This document shows positions 44,325 through 55,246 of a stretch of DNA of 64,000 nucleotides, piece after piece. A program made the translations under genes and the position numbers. The notes beneath the pieces were generated by a model. It did not search any database, was not told where the DNA came from, and worked only from the letters and a program-made list of their open reading frames with translations. Location of the stretch: assembly GCA_963585895.1 (NCBI GenBank), contig OY757904.1:155880450-155944449 (forward strand). The letters are read 5' to 3'. Position 1 is the stretch's first letter, and every line of letters starts with the position of its first letter. The stretch is from Sepioteuthis lessoniana. Taxonomy: Eukaryota > Mollusca > Cephalopoda > Myopsida > Loliginidae.

Positions 44325-44530
44325 GTGTCCTCGTGGTGGAATGGTTACAGGAATGGACTCCGGAATCGTAGTAAGCGAGTTCGTCCGCCAGTCGCGCTAT
44401 TACGTTCACTTTCAGGCAAATACCCAGCTATGGGTTAAATAGTAGCACTACTGTTATTCTAGAAGAATGGCTTTGGCATTAAATGACCTAAAAAGGTTGA
44501 TATGCCATTAAAACAAAGAAACCAACCAAT
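44325..44530 (+). mobile_element. SINE family 2, internally shortened
   Basis: GTGTCCTCGTGGTGGAATGG at the head, cgcgctattacgttcacttt, tail gttgatatgccattaaaac and aaagaaacc. About 25 bp of the usual middle (cttgggaaaggtatgaaccc) are missing. Confidence 0.85.
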
Positions 44531-44589
44531 CACATTGTTCTATGATTTCCTGTATTCCTATTTATAATTCCTTAACAGATCTATTTTAC

Positions 44590-44800
44590 ACATAGATTGG
44601 ACCCTAAAAGTAACTATCACTCCAAATCAAAGGGGGTCTGCGAGTAATGCTTATAACAGGTTATTCCATACTCCCCAAAATCATCAGAACAGGAGCCCCA
44701 CCATTAGATACAATTCAGTGTCATATCTAGGACACAGTTTTTTTTTGGGGGGGGGATCTAACTTAATCTGTAGGGGACACAATCAGCGTATTTACGGGGC
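44590..44800 (-). repeat. dispersed repeat family B copy
   Basis: Inverse: ttttacacatagattggacc, aatcatcagaacaggagccc, ggacacagtttttttttg. Diverged. Confidence 0.6.
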
Positions 44801-45810
44801 CGACTTCCAATACACTTTTTCACTGCTATTTTCTTCCTTCATCATAGAGTTATATCCCCCCACCTTATAAACCTACGCACAAATGCTGTTTGTCCCTCTT
44901 CCTTTTCCTCTTACTTTCCTTCCCTCTTCGTCTTTTCCATTATGTTTTTATTCAGAAATTATTTACCACAATGTCGTTCACCCGTCAGTGTTTTTAAATA
45001 CATCAGAGGTAATTAACAATAATTAAATGCTTATTTTTAACCTGCCCGAGGAGAAACGACACCCTACTACTAAAGAAATAAATAAATGAATAAATAAAAA
45101 ATAATTAGTGAAACAATTGTAGAAAAGTGATTATGTTTCTACTAAGTTCGTGTCTGCTGGACGACTTATTACCTAGGGACATTATATTCTCTCACCCACA
45201 ACGTCTTGCAGCAGTTGTTTTTGTTATTAATAACATCAGGCACGTGACTAATGGTTTTAATACAATTGTTACAGCGATTTTTTTAATAATGATAGTTCCA
45301 TTAACCTTCTTGTTGATATCCGAACCTGATGATATTGTAATGATGATGATGATGATGTTAATAATGATGATATGGTTAAAGTACGTTTTTACCAGAATAA
45401 CAACGGAAGCTAAGTGATGTGAACGAACGTGACAGTAATTTGTATAAGCGGACTAATACTATTAGCACAACGAAGAAGCTGTTCCATGATTGATAAATCG
45501 AATGATTTTATCGGTATGTCAATTCATCAAGGGTTATTTTATCCCCAGAAGTTAGGAAATGCTGTTCTTTGTACGTTCCTCAAGTGTTTTCTTTGGTGGG
45601 GGCTTTTTTTTCGGTTTCTGTTTATTTTTTAGAAACTGCACTAGCAAATACGATTCATTTTTAAACAAATCTATTTTACTCATAAAGAAAACCACAACAG
45701 CTACTTCACCCTGTTCACTGGAATTGTGAAATGTACCGATTACACCTCTTCGAATGTGTAAAACATCCCCCAAAGACCCACCTGGATATGAAGAACAATA
45801 GAAATACTAT
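44801..45810. other. gene-free stretch
   Basis: (ATG)n at 45338-45360 and A/T-rich simple sequence at 45070-45105. No gene recognised. Confidence 0.4.
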
Positions 45811-45813
45811 TTA

Positions 45814-46684
45814 CGAGACCTTCAATAAGTTTCCAGACTTTTTTGTACTGGCATTTAAAATTGTCGTTGACTCTTGAAAATTCACAATGTTATTGCTATA
45901 CACCTTATGAGATGACTGAGCAATTTTTATGATTTCAGGTTCAAAGGAGCAGCTACAGCAGCAATTGGAATACACCCTACTAAAGCCTGATTGTCAAAGC
46001 TAGAGAATTTCAAAAATGCAATCTGGACATGAGGAGACTTTAAAAGAACGATATGCAATAAAATTGTGTTTTAAACTTGAGAAAATGCTACAGAAACGGA
46101 TGGAATACTTCAAACTGCTTTTGGAGCATCTTGCAAGAATCGAGCATCAGTTTTTGAGTGGCATAAGAGATTCAAGAAAGGCAGGGAGTCTGTGAGGGGT
46201 GATGAGAGGTGTGGGAGGAGTAAGGAAGTCAATACACCAGAGTTGATAGGCCAAAGGGTTAGGCTTAGGGTTACTATGTTGAGGTTGTAAGGGTGTTCAG
46301 GAAGATATTCCGTCGGAAAAGGCCAGTAGTCTTCAAATCAGGTCGGTGGTATTTCTACAAGGACAATGCACCAGTCCACAAATCCATCCTTGTCACAGAC
46401 TATTTGACCAAGATGGGCATCAAGATAGTTCCTCAGCCTCCCTCTAGTCCAGACGTTGCTCCCTGTGACTTTTGGTTATTCCCTAAGCTCAGAGGCTGTA
46501 TTTCGTTATGAGACAATTGAGGAGATGAAAGAGGCTGTGACGAAGGTCATTGACATCTTCCATAGGGCCTTCCAGAAGTTGTTGAAACGGTACAAGTGCA
46601 TTGTAGCCGGAGGAGATTACTTCGAAGGGGACAAAAGTTTCATGTGTGTACGAAAAAGTCTGGAAACTTATTTAATGAGCCTTG
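45814..46684 (+). mobile_element. internally deleted mariner (DD34D family), copy 4
   Basis: An 871-bp element flanked by TA, with ends CGAGACCTTCAATAAGTTTC and the inverse of ...TTATTTAATGAGCCTTG. It has the same deletion junction as the other copies (GGGTTAGGCTTAGGGTTACT at about 46257). Its frame 46293-46511 is the clearest: KDNAPVHKSILVTDYL carries catalytic Asp 2 and SPDVAPCDFWLFPKL carries Asp 3, with exactly 34 residues between them. A frameshift after CISL breaks the C-terminus. Confidence 0.92.
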
Positions 46685-46724
46685 TAAACTATAATTGTGG
46701 GGGAGTAATAATAAATAAATAAAA

Positions 46725-46972
46725 AGTTAGCGACCTTAGTCGAGGATGACCCGAAGGCTCCTATTTCAATAGCTACCACACCAAGGTGTAGGGGAGGGCG
46801 CTACTACATTTCCCGGATTGCTTCGCTTTACCCTTCATCTTCACGATGCTGAGTGTTAAGCAAGGCGGCATCAAGTACCATTTTTGAGTCTTTGGTATGA
46901 CTCGACCTGGGACTGAATCTCCGTCTCCCGGGCTATTGGAGAACACACTACTCATTACGCCAATGACCCGGT
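46725..46972 (-). mobile_element. SINE family 3 copy
   Basis: Inverse: tail aaagttagcgaccttagtcg, body tgctgagtgttaagcaaggc, box B side gacctgggactgaatctcc, head ccgggtcattggcgtaat in reverse sense. About 250 bp. Confidence 0.82.
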
Positions 46973-46997
46973 AATAAATAGCCAATGTTATTTTTTT

Positions 46998-47088
46998 TGA
47001 AAGCGAACGTAATAGCGCGACTTGAGTTCGAACACGCTTACTTCGAGGCCGCAGGCCAGCAATTTAGTCCTTACGCCATGGGGACTAC
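46998..47088 (-). mobile_element. SINE family 2 head fragment
   Basis: Inverse: gaaagcgaacgtaatagcgc, gagttcgaacacgcttactt, ccttacgccatggggac. Only the tRNA-like third is left. Confidence 0.65.
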
Positions 47089-47159
47089 CCTAGACCCGGT
47101 CAAGTCATTATAAAGTAAGACGTGTCTATGGATGTAGCATTCATATATGTATCTAAACT

Positions 47160-47392
47160 GCATAACCGTTGTATCGAGAGTAGGCAACTGAGAATACGTA
47201 GACTGAAACCCCTGCTAAAGGGTTCGAGGCATTATATTAAACCATATCTGATGGTGAGGCTTAAGTTCTGGGGATTTGTGTAGTACTAACTACTACTCTA
47301 TTGTCATTACTCCTACGCTCACTTTGGTCATTACTCTTTGATAGTACTCTTTGGCCAGTACTCTTTGATAGTACTCTTACCACTAGAAGAAT
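47160..47392 (+). repeat. dispersed repeat family B copy
   Basis: gagaatacgtagactgaaac, ctgatggtgaggcttaagtt, tctattgtcattactcctac. It ends in a short local repeat of ttgatagtactcttt. Confidence 0.55.
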
Positions 47393-47467
47393 ACAAATGA
47401 AACAAGGATTTTAAAAATATTCAAATCTATTCATAAATCTTTAAAATAATTATTGATAATAGATGAT

Positions 47468-47698
47468 TTGGTTTCTTTGTTTTTAAAGGTGTGTCAACCT
47501 TCGTGGGTTATTCATTGCCGAATCGATCCTTGTAGAATAACAATAGTGGTTCGATTTAACCCTTTGCTCACGAAGTAAAGGGTTTATAACTTTTTCCAGG
47601 AAATTAGGCCGAAAATGACCGTAATAGCACGACTAGGGTTCGAACTTGCAACTACGATGTCGCTGTCGAGCACTTTAGCCACTATTTCCCGAGGACTT
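47468..47698 (-). mobile_element. SINE family 2 copy
   Basis: Inverse: tttggtttctttgtttttaa, ccttcgtgggttattcattg, tagcacgactagggttcgaa, head end actatttcccgaggac. Diverged but nearly full length. Confidence 0.8.
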
Positions 47699-47699
47699 C

Positions 47700-48555
47700 C
47701 CTGATTGATCATAAATGTTAAACTATCTCTAACTAATGAAACATTAGAAACGATCTCAATGATTTTTCAAAATCTTTGGCGGAATCAGAGATCTAAGAAA
47801 TATTTGGAGCTGTTGAAAATTCTGAGGAGACTGAATTTTCAATAAATTTGTTTTCACTTGATGACCAATTAAGTTTATTTCATTATTCTGGAGTAAAGAA
47901 CAAATAATCTTTAAATAGCTTTTTTTTACGTTAAATTAAACAGAAAAGCTTAACAAAATGATTAAGAAAACGATTACTATTAATCCAACAATATCAACTT
48001 GGAATTTTTACTTTTTAAGTAGCATTTGTCTTTTTTTATCTCTTTTTTTTTTTCATCGTATATTTCAATTCAGTATTCTAGTATCGTTAATAAGAAGCGT
48101 AATTAAGAAATAAACTAATTAGTAAAACAGCCGTCCAGGAAAAGCAGACTCTAGTTTGATTTATTGATTGATTGATTGATTGATCAATTTTAATGGCATG
48201 TAAACCCATCTAGAATTATTTTATGCCTTGAGGTTTGGGAATCACATTCATTGTACATTTATATTTACATATTTTGTGCAGCTGTTTCTCAAGAGGCTTT
48301 TGCATACAATGATTTAATATAAAGTATTCCTATCTAATACAAATAATTTGCAAATTGTATAGTTTGGAGTATTCCTATCTATACTAATTATTATCAAATT
48401 TCAAAAAATTGTTCTATTTAATAATGGTCATTTTTTATACACAGTTATTTGGTTTCAAGGAACAAGTAATAATCCTCAGCTTCAGTTGAAGCTTCAAGTG
48501 AAGATTCTTCATAATTTATAGCTAATGGTTTCAAGAATTCCTACCAAAATTTCAA
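47700..48555. other. AT-rich stretch with a SINE 2-like scrap
   Basis: (TTGA)n at 48158-48182 leads into ttaatggcatgtaaaccc (48190-48230), like 34.29 kb, then family C-like units (gtattcctatctaatac at 48326 and again at 48370). No gene. Confidence 0.45.
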
Positions 48556-48557
48556 AC

Positions 48558-48780
48558 AGATCGATTTTACTGATAGATGAGATCCTCACAAGTGCTATAA
48601 TTCTGGTTCAAAGAGAACCTGGGAGTCATGGCAATGAAAGAGTACTTTTCACTCTGCAGAGCTCCAAAACTGGATCCTCACCACTAGAGTATCGATTTCA
48701 GAACTCCCTTTTTGGCGGATGTCTTACTCCTCTAAAAAATATATTCTAAGACTCTGTTCACGGGAAGGCAGGTTCTCAAA
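48558..48780 (-). repeat. dispersed repeat family B copy
   Basis: Inverse: tactgatagatgagatcctc, gaacctgggagtcatggcaa, ctccaaaactggatcctcac. Diverged. Confidence 0.6.
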
Positions 48781-49080
48781 TATGGGAATTAGAATCTGAG
48801 ATCATGTTTTTCTGTATTTCTGATTTTTGCTCCAGTTAAAGGTTGTGTTACGATTAAGTAGGGGTTGCAATAGAAAGCAAAGAAACCAGGATAAAATGAA
48901 TATAAACCTGTTACAATTAGCAATCAAAGAAATTCGAGGAACATAACGGTACAGTCGTGTCTCGTATAACGTCCGAGGTACATTCTTAGAAATCTAATGT
49001 TGTACGATTTGAACGGTGTAGGAGCAATGTCTTGTCTAAATAAGGATTTTAAAACAAATCAACAGCAAAATATATAACAA

Positions 49081-49084
<4 letters not shown>

Positions 49085-49131
<47 letters not shown>
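49085..49131. repeat. (TA)n-(GA)n microsatellite
   Basis: TA run followed by GA run. The same (TA)n(GA)n pattern reappears at 49460-49481, on the far side of the ribozyme element, and is probably its duplicated target. Confidence 0.9.
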
Positions 49132-49133
<2 letters not shown>

Positions 49134-49324
49134 CTATAGACATATATATATACTCCCCTACCCCCGTGGGGTTGAGTTCTCTGGCGAAGAAGTAATCGTG
49201 TTGCCATGAGCGTTCATTGCAAGCCTCTTCGTTTGAATTGAGGTTTCGGCTACGGTTGAACGGATGTATGTAAACAATAGTAATTGTGATTCATAACCGT
49301 TTAAGATTTACTTCACAGCTAATA

Positions 49325-49400
49325 TCTCCTCGTGGCTGAATAGTTAGAAGCTTGGGTTGACGTTTGAGTCAACCGGGTTTCGATCCCATCTACGGGAAGA
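49325..49400 (+). promoter_or_regulatory. tRNA-like Pol III promoter module, copy B
   Basis: Box A-like TGGCTGAATAG and box B-like GGTTTCGATCCC. The ends TCTCCTC and GGGAAGA pair with one mismatch. It directly precedes the ribozyme, as in copy A. Confidence 0.65.
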
Positions 49401-49402
49401 TA

Positions 49403-49461
49403 CTGTCTAGCCACACTGATGAGTTCTGATAGAACGAAACAGATCTGTCTGTCGATGACTA
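49403..49461 (+). ncRNA. hammerhead ribozyme (type I) with intact core
   Basis: CTGATGA at 49416-49422; stem II GTTCT (49423-49427) and AGAAC (49431-49435) with loop GAT; GAAA at 49436-49439; stem III ACA (49439-49441) and TGT (49446-49448) with loop GATC; C17 at 49449, so cleavage is predicted between 49449 and 49450. Stem I pairs CCACA (49411-49415) with TGTCG (49450-49454) with one C-C mismatch, and GTC with GAC further out. All invariant core bases and A15.1-U16.1 are present. The short stem III is typical of retroelement hammerheads, which often act best as dimers. Confidence 0.8.
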
Positions 49462-49659
49462 TATATATATAGAGAGAGAGAATTATATATATAATACTTA
49501 ACGTTTTTAGATCGCTTATTTCAACTAAGCACTGCTGTTTAATTTAATTATGTTTTATTGCTATTAACAGTGAACGTATAATTGAACGGAGGCTGTTCGA
49601 AAAGTACATTATGTGATATTCGACTGAACTGTAATTTACTAATTACATATGTAAAAATT

Positions 49660-51640
49660 TGATAGAGTCCAGTACCGGTTGTGCAGCCTTGTTGGATATA
49701 TTCTCCAGTCATTTCATCAACTTCGTATGGTTAAATCTATATTTCTTGCACAATTCCCAGTGAATCACCTTACCCACCCAGTCGTGTCTAATCTTATACT
49801 CTTTTTATATCAAGTTTGCAACATTCGCTAATTATGTAAATGACTATTTCGTCTCTATCAGCACAGAACCTACATTAGCTGTTTTGTTGCATCTTATTTA
49901 TTCTTCCTTTGATAAGATTGGTTCTTGTGGCATTGCTTTGTGCTCCTATTAGAAGAAATTCAGTTTCTCTTTTAAAACTTCCCTTTTTTAGCCACGTCCA
50001 CGTTTTCTCACATGAGATGTTGCTTATTAGTCGCTTAAAACGTTCATAAAGTTGTTTTTCTTCCCATTTTTATTTTCTAATTATTGTCATTCTGTTAGTC
50101 CTCGTGTTGTCAGTATTGTTTCTAGTGGCTGTAATCAGCCTTCCTCTGCGCTTTTTTCTATAGTCTTCAAGTCGCTGTATTGATGCCCCAACACTGTCTC
50201 CATTGCTGGCAATTCATCCTCCTTCTCCTTCTTTTCTTGACGCATATAATCGGTCAAAGTCATCTCTGGCTTCAATGCCTTATGCATGATAATTAGTTTT
50301 CTTGTTCTCTGGTCCATTTGTTTAAGTTCTTCTCTGGTCCACTTCAAGAAGACTCCCGAATATCTTACGAGAGGAACAGCCCAGGTATTTATCCCTTCGA
50401 TAAGATTTCTGCTATATAGTTTTGTCTCGAGTAACTTTTTGGTTCTCCTAAAATATTCTTTCCTTTTTTTTTTCTTTCATCTCCACTTGTTTGATGTGTC
50501 AGCTTACCATATTCCTAAGTATTTGTCGGTTTTCTTTTATCCGAGCGTTCTGATTTTTCCTTGATTCAGTAGTTCCATTCCATCTGTCAGGTGTTGTTTG
50601 CCACTTTTCATTACAAACATGGCGCATTTTCCTCTGCCAAATTCCATCCCTATGTCCTAACTGTGTATTCTCACTGCATATATTAGTTTCCAATTCTGTT
50701 TTATTTTTTGCAAACAGTTTGATGTTGTCCATGGACGCATTTTCCGGCTATTTACTAAGTTCGTATCCTGCAGTGCAATTTCTGAGTAGGTGGTTGAGTG
50801 GCAACAGTGCCATTATAAATAGTAATGGTAATACTGCATCTCCTTGGAATATACCTTTTTGGATCTTTGCTTCACCAAAGCTTTTCCCTCCTGCTGTCAA
50901 TTCCACTCTCCAGGCTTTCATGGTTTTCTTGATAAAGTTTATGACTTCATCTGATATTTGGTACATTTTGACGGAGTTTATTATCCAGTATTTTGGGACA
51001 CTACCTTATGCCTTTTTGTTGTTAATCCAGACCATAGCTAGATTTTTGCATCTCGTCCTGCTCTCGTTGAGGATGTGCTGATCAATGTAGAGAAGCTCTT
51101 CTGTGCCTCTGGGTCGTCTGCGGCATCCATTTTGTTCTCCAGGAAACAGTCTGCAGCTTCTTAGTGAGTAATAAATCTCTTCCCTAATTTGTACAGTTAG
51201 TATTATCCACATCATAAGTAGGCATGTTATAGGTTTGTAATTGTTTGGGGTGGGGCTTTATGGATCAATGTGGTCTTTCCTTTGGTCATTCGTTCGGGTA
51301 CGTGTGCTTCCTGTAGGCATCTGTTCATTTCAAGTCTGTTATGGATTAAGGTGAATTTCTTGATCCAGAATCTATGTATTCCATCATAGCTTGGCGTTTT
51401 CCAATTTGATATATTTTTAGTGTTGTTCTCAGTAAATCTAAGTGTATATTCGCTTTCGGTCTTTCTTCGAGTACTCCTAACTCTTTCGCCATGTGGCTTA
51501 TCCATCCGGCTTTTTTGTTATGTTCTTTTGGTTGTCATGTTTAATCCAAAATTGTTTAGCTTCCCTTGTATCCGGTTGTTGATATATCTTCGTGCAATCA
51601 CCCCGCCTAATTGTGGGTAGAACTTTCTTTCATGTGTGAC
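49660..51640 (-). pseudogene. R2/R4-like LINE copy 1, RT and downstream domains
   Basis: Minus-strand pieces in order: ERKFYPQLGGV (51.63 kb), a diverged KTPSYDGIHRFWIKKF (51.4 kb), NNYKPITCLLMMWIIL, IREEIYYSLRSCRLFPGEQN, LYIDQHILNESRTRCKNLAM (51.1 kb), VELTAGGKSFGEAKIQKGIF (50.9 kb), then MDNIKLFAKN where the catalytic Y-x-D-D is changed to end in Asn. After that come NTWAVPLVRYSG and KWTREELKQMDQRTRKL (50.3 kb). A zinc-knuckle-like CRFCADRDEIVIYIISEC near 49.87 kb has Tyr in place of the usual His. The layout fits a non-LTR element of the restriction-like-endonuclease group. Many frameshifts. Confidence 0.8.
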
Positions 51641-53035
51641 GGCAAAATTATTAAAATCCCAAGACGGGAATTTATTTTTCGCACGTGTAAAGACGGGGCG
51701 GCCTGGCACTTGATCCCTCGCAAAATAAGTTCCAGTTAAGATTCCCTTTTTGGGCATAGGGAAACTGGCAGATTATGTGGGGGTCAATTTGGGGCTAGAC
51801 TGACCACCGCTGGCAAGGGGGTTCCAAACTTCACGTTGACACACACACCCACCAGGCTACTAGCTCTTCCTACCCCTAGGATAATAGAAGATATGAGCCT
51901 CTAGGTTTTGATATAATAATATTAATTATAAGTAAGTAAGTAAAGTTAGCGACCATAGTCGAGGGTGACCCGAAGGCTCCCTTTTCGATAGCTACTACAC
52001 CAAGGTGTAGGGGAGGGCGCTACTCCATTCTCTGGATTGCTCCACTTTACCCTTGAACCGTACCTTATAATGCTGAGTGTTAAGCAAGGTGGTATCAAGT
52101 TCCATTTTTAAAGTCTTTGGTATGACTCGACCTGGGATTGAACCCAGGTCTCCCGGGCCATTGGCGAACACTCTAACCGCTGGGCCAAAGAATAGGACAA
52201 TTTAGGCGAGAATAACATGAGGCGAACGAAGCTGAAAACAAACATGAAATAGACAACTCGTTAGGCAGACGACACAATGAATAAACTTCAACACGTGGGG
52301 GCATTAAAAAAAGACGTTTTTTTATATATACGCGGACACACATATTCAACATGTCGGCTATATTATCAGCGGATAATACATAAATATTAATGTCTTTCTT
52401 CCTTTTTTTTCTTTCTTCTTTCTTTAAATTGAGCGAGAGAGAGAGCGAGAGAGAGAGTAATTGCTGTCCTTAGGAAGAGTGGAGGGAGAAAGTCTTAATG
52501 TTGACTTAGCTTTTTGACGGGTTCCTTCTGAGAATATTTTCTTTAACGGGTTAGCGGGATTCAATGGAGCTCGGCTTGAGGCGTCTGCTATTCTTATCCA
52601 GAGCTCTATTTCGCTTCTTCACCTGGAGTTTGGCATCAGATCCCGCGTCCTCTCACGGCGACCTCTGTCCTCTAAACTGATTTTCTTTATCCCTATTTCC
52701 GCTGACGGAAGAAGGTTTCACTTCCGCCTTAGGGTTCTGGCCAATCATTTAGCCTCTATTTTCTTCCCTCCGGTCACAGAGTGCAAACATCTGTTGGCTT
52801 TCATTCTGTAGGCGATCCGTTCGAACTACCATCTCTTTCACTCGAATGAGGTTGCAGAGTACAGATAGCCTGACCCACATTCTTTACTTTCTCCGATAGA
52901 CCGGCTTAAGTTGACCGACATTCCTTATTTCTCTTTTAGCGGTCAGTCTTTGGCGGCCTGTAAATTCAAACACGGAGGGGTAGTAGAAATTCCTTATTTC
53001 TCTCCTCTCAGTGGTAGACCCTGTGACACATGGTG
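51641..53035. other. foreign insert in R2/R4-like LINE copy 1
   Basis: It splits the LINE between ...QNRTF (53.04 kb) and ...KFYPQL (51.63 kb). It holds a SINE family 3 copy (51941-52190), a (GA)n-like tract (52431-52458), and an otherwise unrecognised part at 52500-53030. A direct repeat of attccttatttctct occurs at 52920-52936 and 52990-53006. The ends share a loose inversion of CATGTGT, too weak to call a DNA transposon. A frame at 51518-51757 starts inside the insert and runs into the LINE. Confidence 0.45.
51941..52190 (-). mobile_element. SINE family 3 copy
   Basis: Inverse: aaagttagcgaccatagtcg, tagctactacaccaaggtgt, gctgagtgttaagcaaggtg, gacctgggattgaacccagg, head end ctaaccgctgggccaa. 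Low divergence; box B is intact. Confidence 0.88.
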
Positions 53036-53372
53036 GTGGAATGTTCTATTTTGTCACTTTTGTTTCACCCTGTCTCGATATTTTTTAAATCTTCCTTCTT
53101 TCACTAGTACTTTCTGGTTTATTTTCTCGAGTTGTATTGTTATTTTTTCTTTTGTTGCTTTTAAATTTTTGTCCCACAATTTTCCAAGATTTTTCCTTCG
53201 TTTAATCATTTTTGCCTGTTTTCGTAGATTTTTTATTTGCGTTTCCAGTCGAGTTTCCCATTCAGGTTTTGATTTTCTGTTCATGTTCTTTAAGGGAAAC
53301 CCGATATTTTCACAAACTAATTTCGCTCCTCTGTAGATTAGTTCATTTAATTCTGTGATGTTTTTGTTGATA
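53036..53372 (-). pseudogene. R2/R4-like LINE copy 1, region before RT
   Basis: The minus strand carries NITELNELIYRGAKLVCENI in a broken frame and then an open stretch (53054-53284) with lysine-rich coiled-coil-like sequence RLETQIKNLRKQAKMIKRR. The same order appears in copy 2 near 62.9 kb. It directly follows the 3' end of the nested APE-type LINE. Confidence 0.75.
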
Positions 53373-53646
53373 CATCATCATCATCATCATGTCGTGCCGC
53401 CAGCACGGATATCCTTTACCCTCTCTCGCCACTTCTCCCTATCATTCATCGCCTCCGGCAGGTCTTCTGGGTTACATCCTGTGTCCCCCTATAGCTGCTG
53501 TATATAAGTTCGGGCTGGTCGTCCTGCTTTTGCACATCCATTCGTGGGGTCCATAGGAGTACGTCACTTACGAGCTCGTCCTTGCTTCTCCAGCAGTGTC
53601 CGGCGTGTCTGGCTTGTCTAACCTGTATAGTTTTCGTGAGGGGAGG

Positions 53647-54339
53647 CTAGTGGCCGTACAGTTGGCGTCTTGTGGGATGTTGTCGCAAGGACTTGTTCAA
53701 TATTGCTCTCAACATTCTTGTGTAGTTGCTATCAAGTTTCTTCTCCAGCCGTTTAGTTAGCGTCCATGTAGTGCATCCATATAGCAGTATCGATACAACC
53801 GCTGCCTGGAAGAAACTGCGCTTCATTTCATCGGTCAGGTCTGATTTCCATATGATTGAGAGCCTATCTATAGCCGTCCATGCTTTCGTCAGTCGTGTGT
53901 CGGTGTCGTTTTCTGTTGATGAGACGCTACTTCCTAGGTAGGTGAATTTGTCCACTAGCTTCAGAGAGGCTCCGTCTAGCGTGGTAATGTTGCCTGTTTG
54001 GTTGTAACACATATATTCAGTTTTGTGCGCATTGACATGGAGGCCAATGCCTGCTGCAGCTCGTTCCAAACTATGCAGTAGTGTCTCTGCTTGATTAGGC
54101 GTATTCGCCAGTAACGCTAAGTCATCAGCGTAGTCGGCGTCTGTGATTGTTTTTGCGGGGTACCTTTTGCTTCTTTTCTTAGTCAGCTCGAAGCCATTTT
54201 CTCTGATTTTGTCGATCGAAGTTTTAAGCACGTAGTCTAGATAGATGATAAAGAGGTATGGGGCTAGCGTGTCTCCTGGCAGTACTCCTGCAACAATGTC
54301 GAAGTATTCCGTGTCTCCATCTGGTGAACGTACTTTCAC
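53647..54339 (-). pseudogene. LINE reverse transcriptase, palm to C-terminal part
   Basis: 230 open codons. GVLPGDTLAPYLFIIYLDYV is the RT block before the active site. TDADYADDLALLAN holds the catalytic YADD, both aspartates intact. TYLGSSVSSTENDTDTRLTK and AAVVSILLYGCTTWTLTKR follow, then QHPTRRQLYGH before a stop. The 3' region continues to HCWRSKDELVSDVLLWTPR. The enzyme would copy LINE RNA into DNA at the nick. Upstream, a single stop codon (in MIL-stop-RNTKVKV) separates it from the fingers. This segment itself is undamaged. Confidence 0.85.
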
Positions 54340-54351
54340 TTTTGTGTTTCT

Positions 54352-54825
54352 TTAGAGGATCATTATTGCTGCTACGGTTTCTTTTGGTAGGCCGTATGCT
54401 AGTAGGATTAGTTCCATTTTCCCTCTGTGGATGGAATCGAAGGCCTTGGTAAAGTCGACAAATAGTAATGTCGCCTGAAGGTTTTTTGCCCGAACGCCTT
54501 CAAGGATTCTACGGATGGTAAATATTTGTGAGATTGTGGATCTATTTCTCCGGAAGCCATTTTGGTTTTTCCTAAGGATGTTGTCGATTTTGGGTTCTAT
54601 GCGGTTTCGTAGTAGGGCATTGTAGATTTTGGTTGCTATGGATGTAAGTGTTATCCCTCGGTAGTTCTTGGCTAATCCGAGGTCGCCTTTTTTAGGGAAA
54701 GGAAGGATGCTTCCCTTCATCCATCTTTCTATCTTATTTTGACTATAGACTGCGTTGCATTGCCGGAGCAGTATATCGTCGAATTGTCTAGTCTTCCACA
54801 CTTCTGGGGGGATCTCGTCCAGCAC
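54352..54825 (-). pseudogene. LINE reverse transcriptase, fingers and motif A
   Basis: 157 open codons in the same frame as the downstream palm segment. LDEIPPEVWKTRQFDDILLR, then ILPFPKKGDLGLAKNYRGIT and LTSIATKIYNALLRNRIEP, NQNGFRRNRSTISQIFTIRR, and LFVDFTKAFDSIHRGKMELI, which holds RT motif A with its catalytic Asp. It ends at a single in-frame stop before KVKVRSPDG. It should follow a segment in another frame that is shifted by a homopolymer error. Confidence 0.85.
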
Positions 54826-54841
54826 TGCAGCTTTCCTATTT

Positions 54842-55246
54842 TTATTTTTTTTTAAGAATCGAGTCGAGTTCTTCTTTGGTGAAAGGCCCTAGTTTAATGT
54901 CTAATTGCTTACTGATAATTCTGGTGATCGGTTCATCCGTTATTTTCGGTGGGTTTCCTAGTAGATTTTTGAAATGCTGTCCCCACAGTTTTACTCTTTC
55001 TTGTTGGCTTGCAGCTTTCAATTTTGCTTTGGCTGTGCTCTTCCTTCTACTTACTTCGTTTATTGTTTGCCAGGCTATCCTGGATTGTCTATCTTCCACC
55101 GAGTCTCTAATATTATCTATCTTATTTTGTATGTATTCTGCCTGTTCTTTTAGATATATTCCTGCTAATTGATATTGTGCCTTTTCTAGTTTTCGGGCAT
55201 TTGTGTTTGTTGGGTTCTTCCGATAGCTTTTGGAGGCAGTTTTCAC
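54842..55246 (-). pseudogene. LINE linker between endonuclease and RT
   Basis: 134 codons: KTASKSYRKNPTNTNARKLE, SVEDRQSRIAWQTINEVSRR, ISKQLDIKLGPFTKEELDSI. The frame ends within an A run (nine A before taaaaatagg). Shifting one base restores IKNRKAAVLDEIPP, so a +1 slippage in the homopolymer is the likely lesion. Part of the region upstream (55250-55510) carries further stops. Confidence 0.8.

Larger units (their letters stand above)
49133..49461 (+). mobile_element. hammerhead retrozyme / Sm-alpha-like SINE, copy B
   Basis: Plus-strand copy of the 43.5 kb element. It begins gactatag, the last bases of an upstream ribozyme, then the body (tgagttctctggcgaagaag, gttgaacggatgtatgtaaa, gattcataaccgtttaag), the tRNA-like module (49325-49400) and a terminal ribozyme (49403-49461). 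It therefore holds about one unit and one ribozyme. By eye it is roughly 85-90% identical to copy A. (TA)n(GA)n on both sides suggests insertion into a microsatellite with target duplication. No coding capacity. Confidence 0.8.

Noticed and set aside
48945-49030. Possible MITE arm (cgtataacgtccgaggtaca)
   Set aside because: I found no partner inverted end or TA flank within the window.
51625-53035. Insert with inverted CATGTGT at its ends as a DNA transposon
   Set aside because: The inversion is about 10 bases with mismatches, there is no target duplication and no transposase, so it is not supported.
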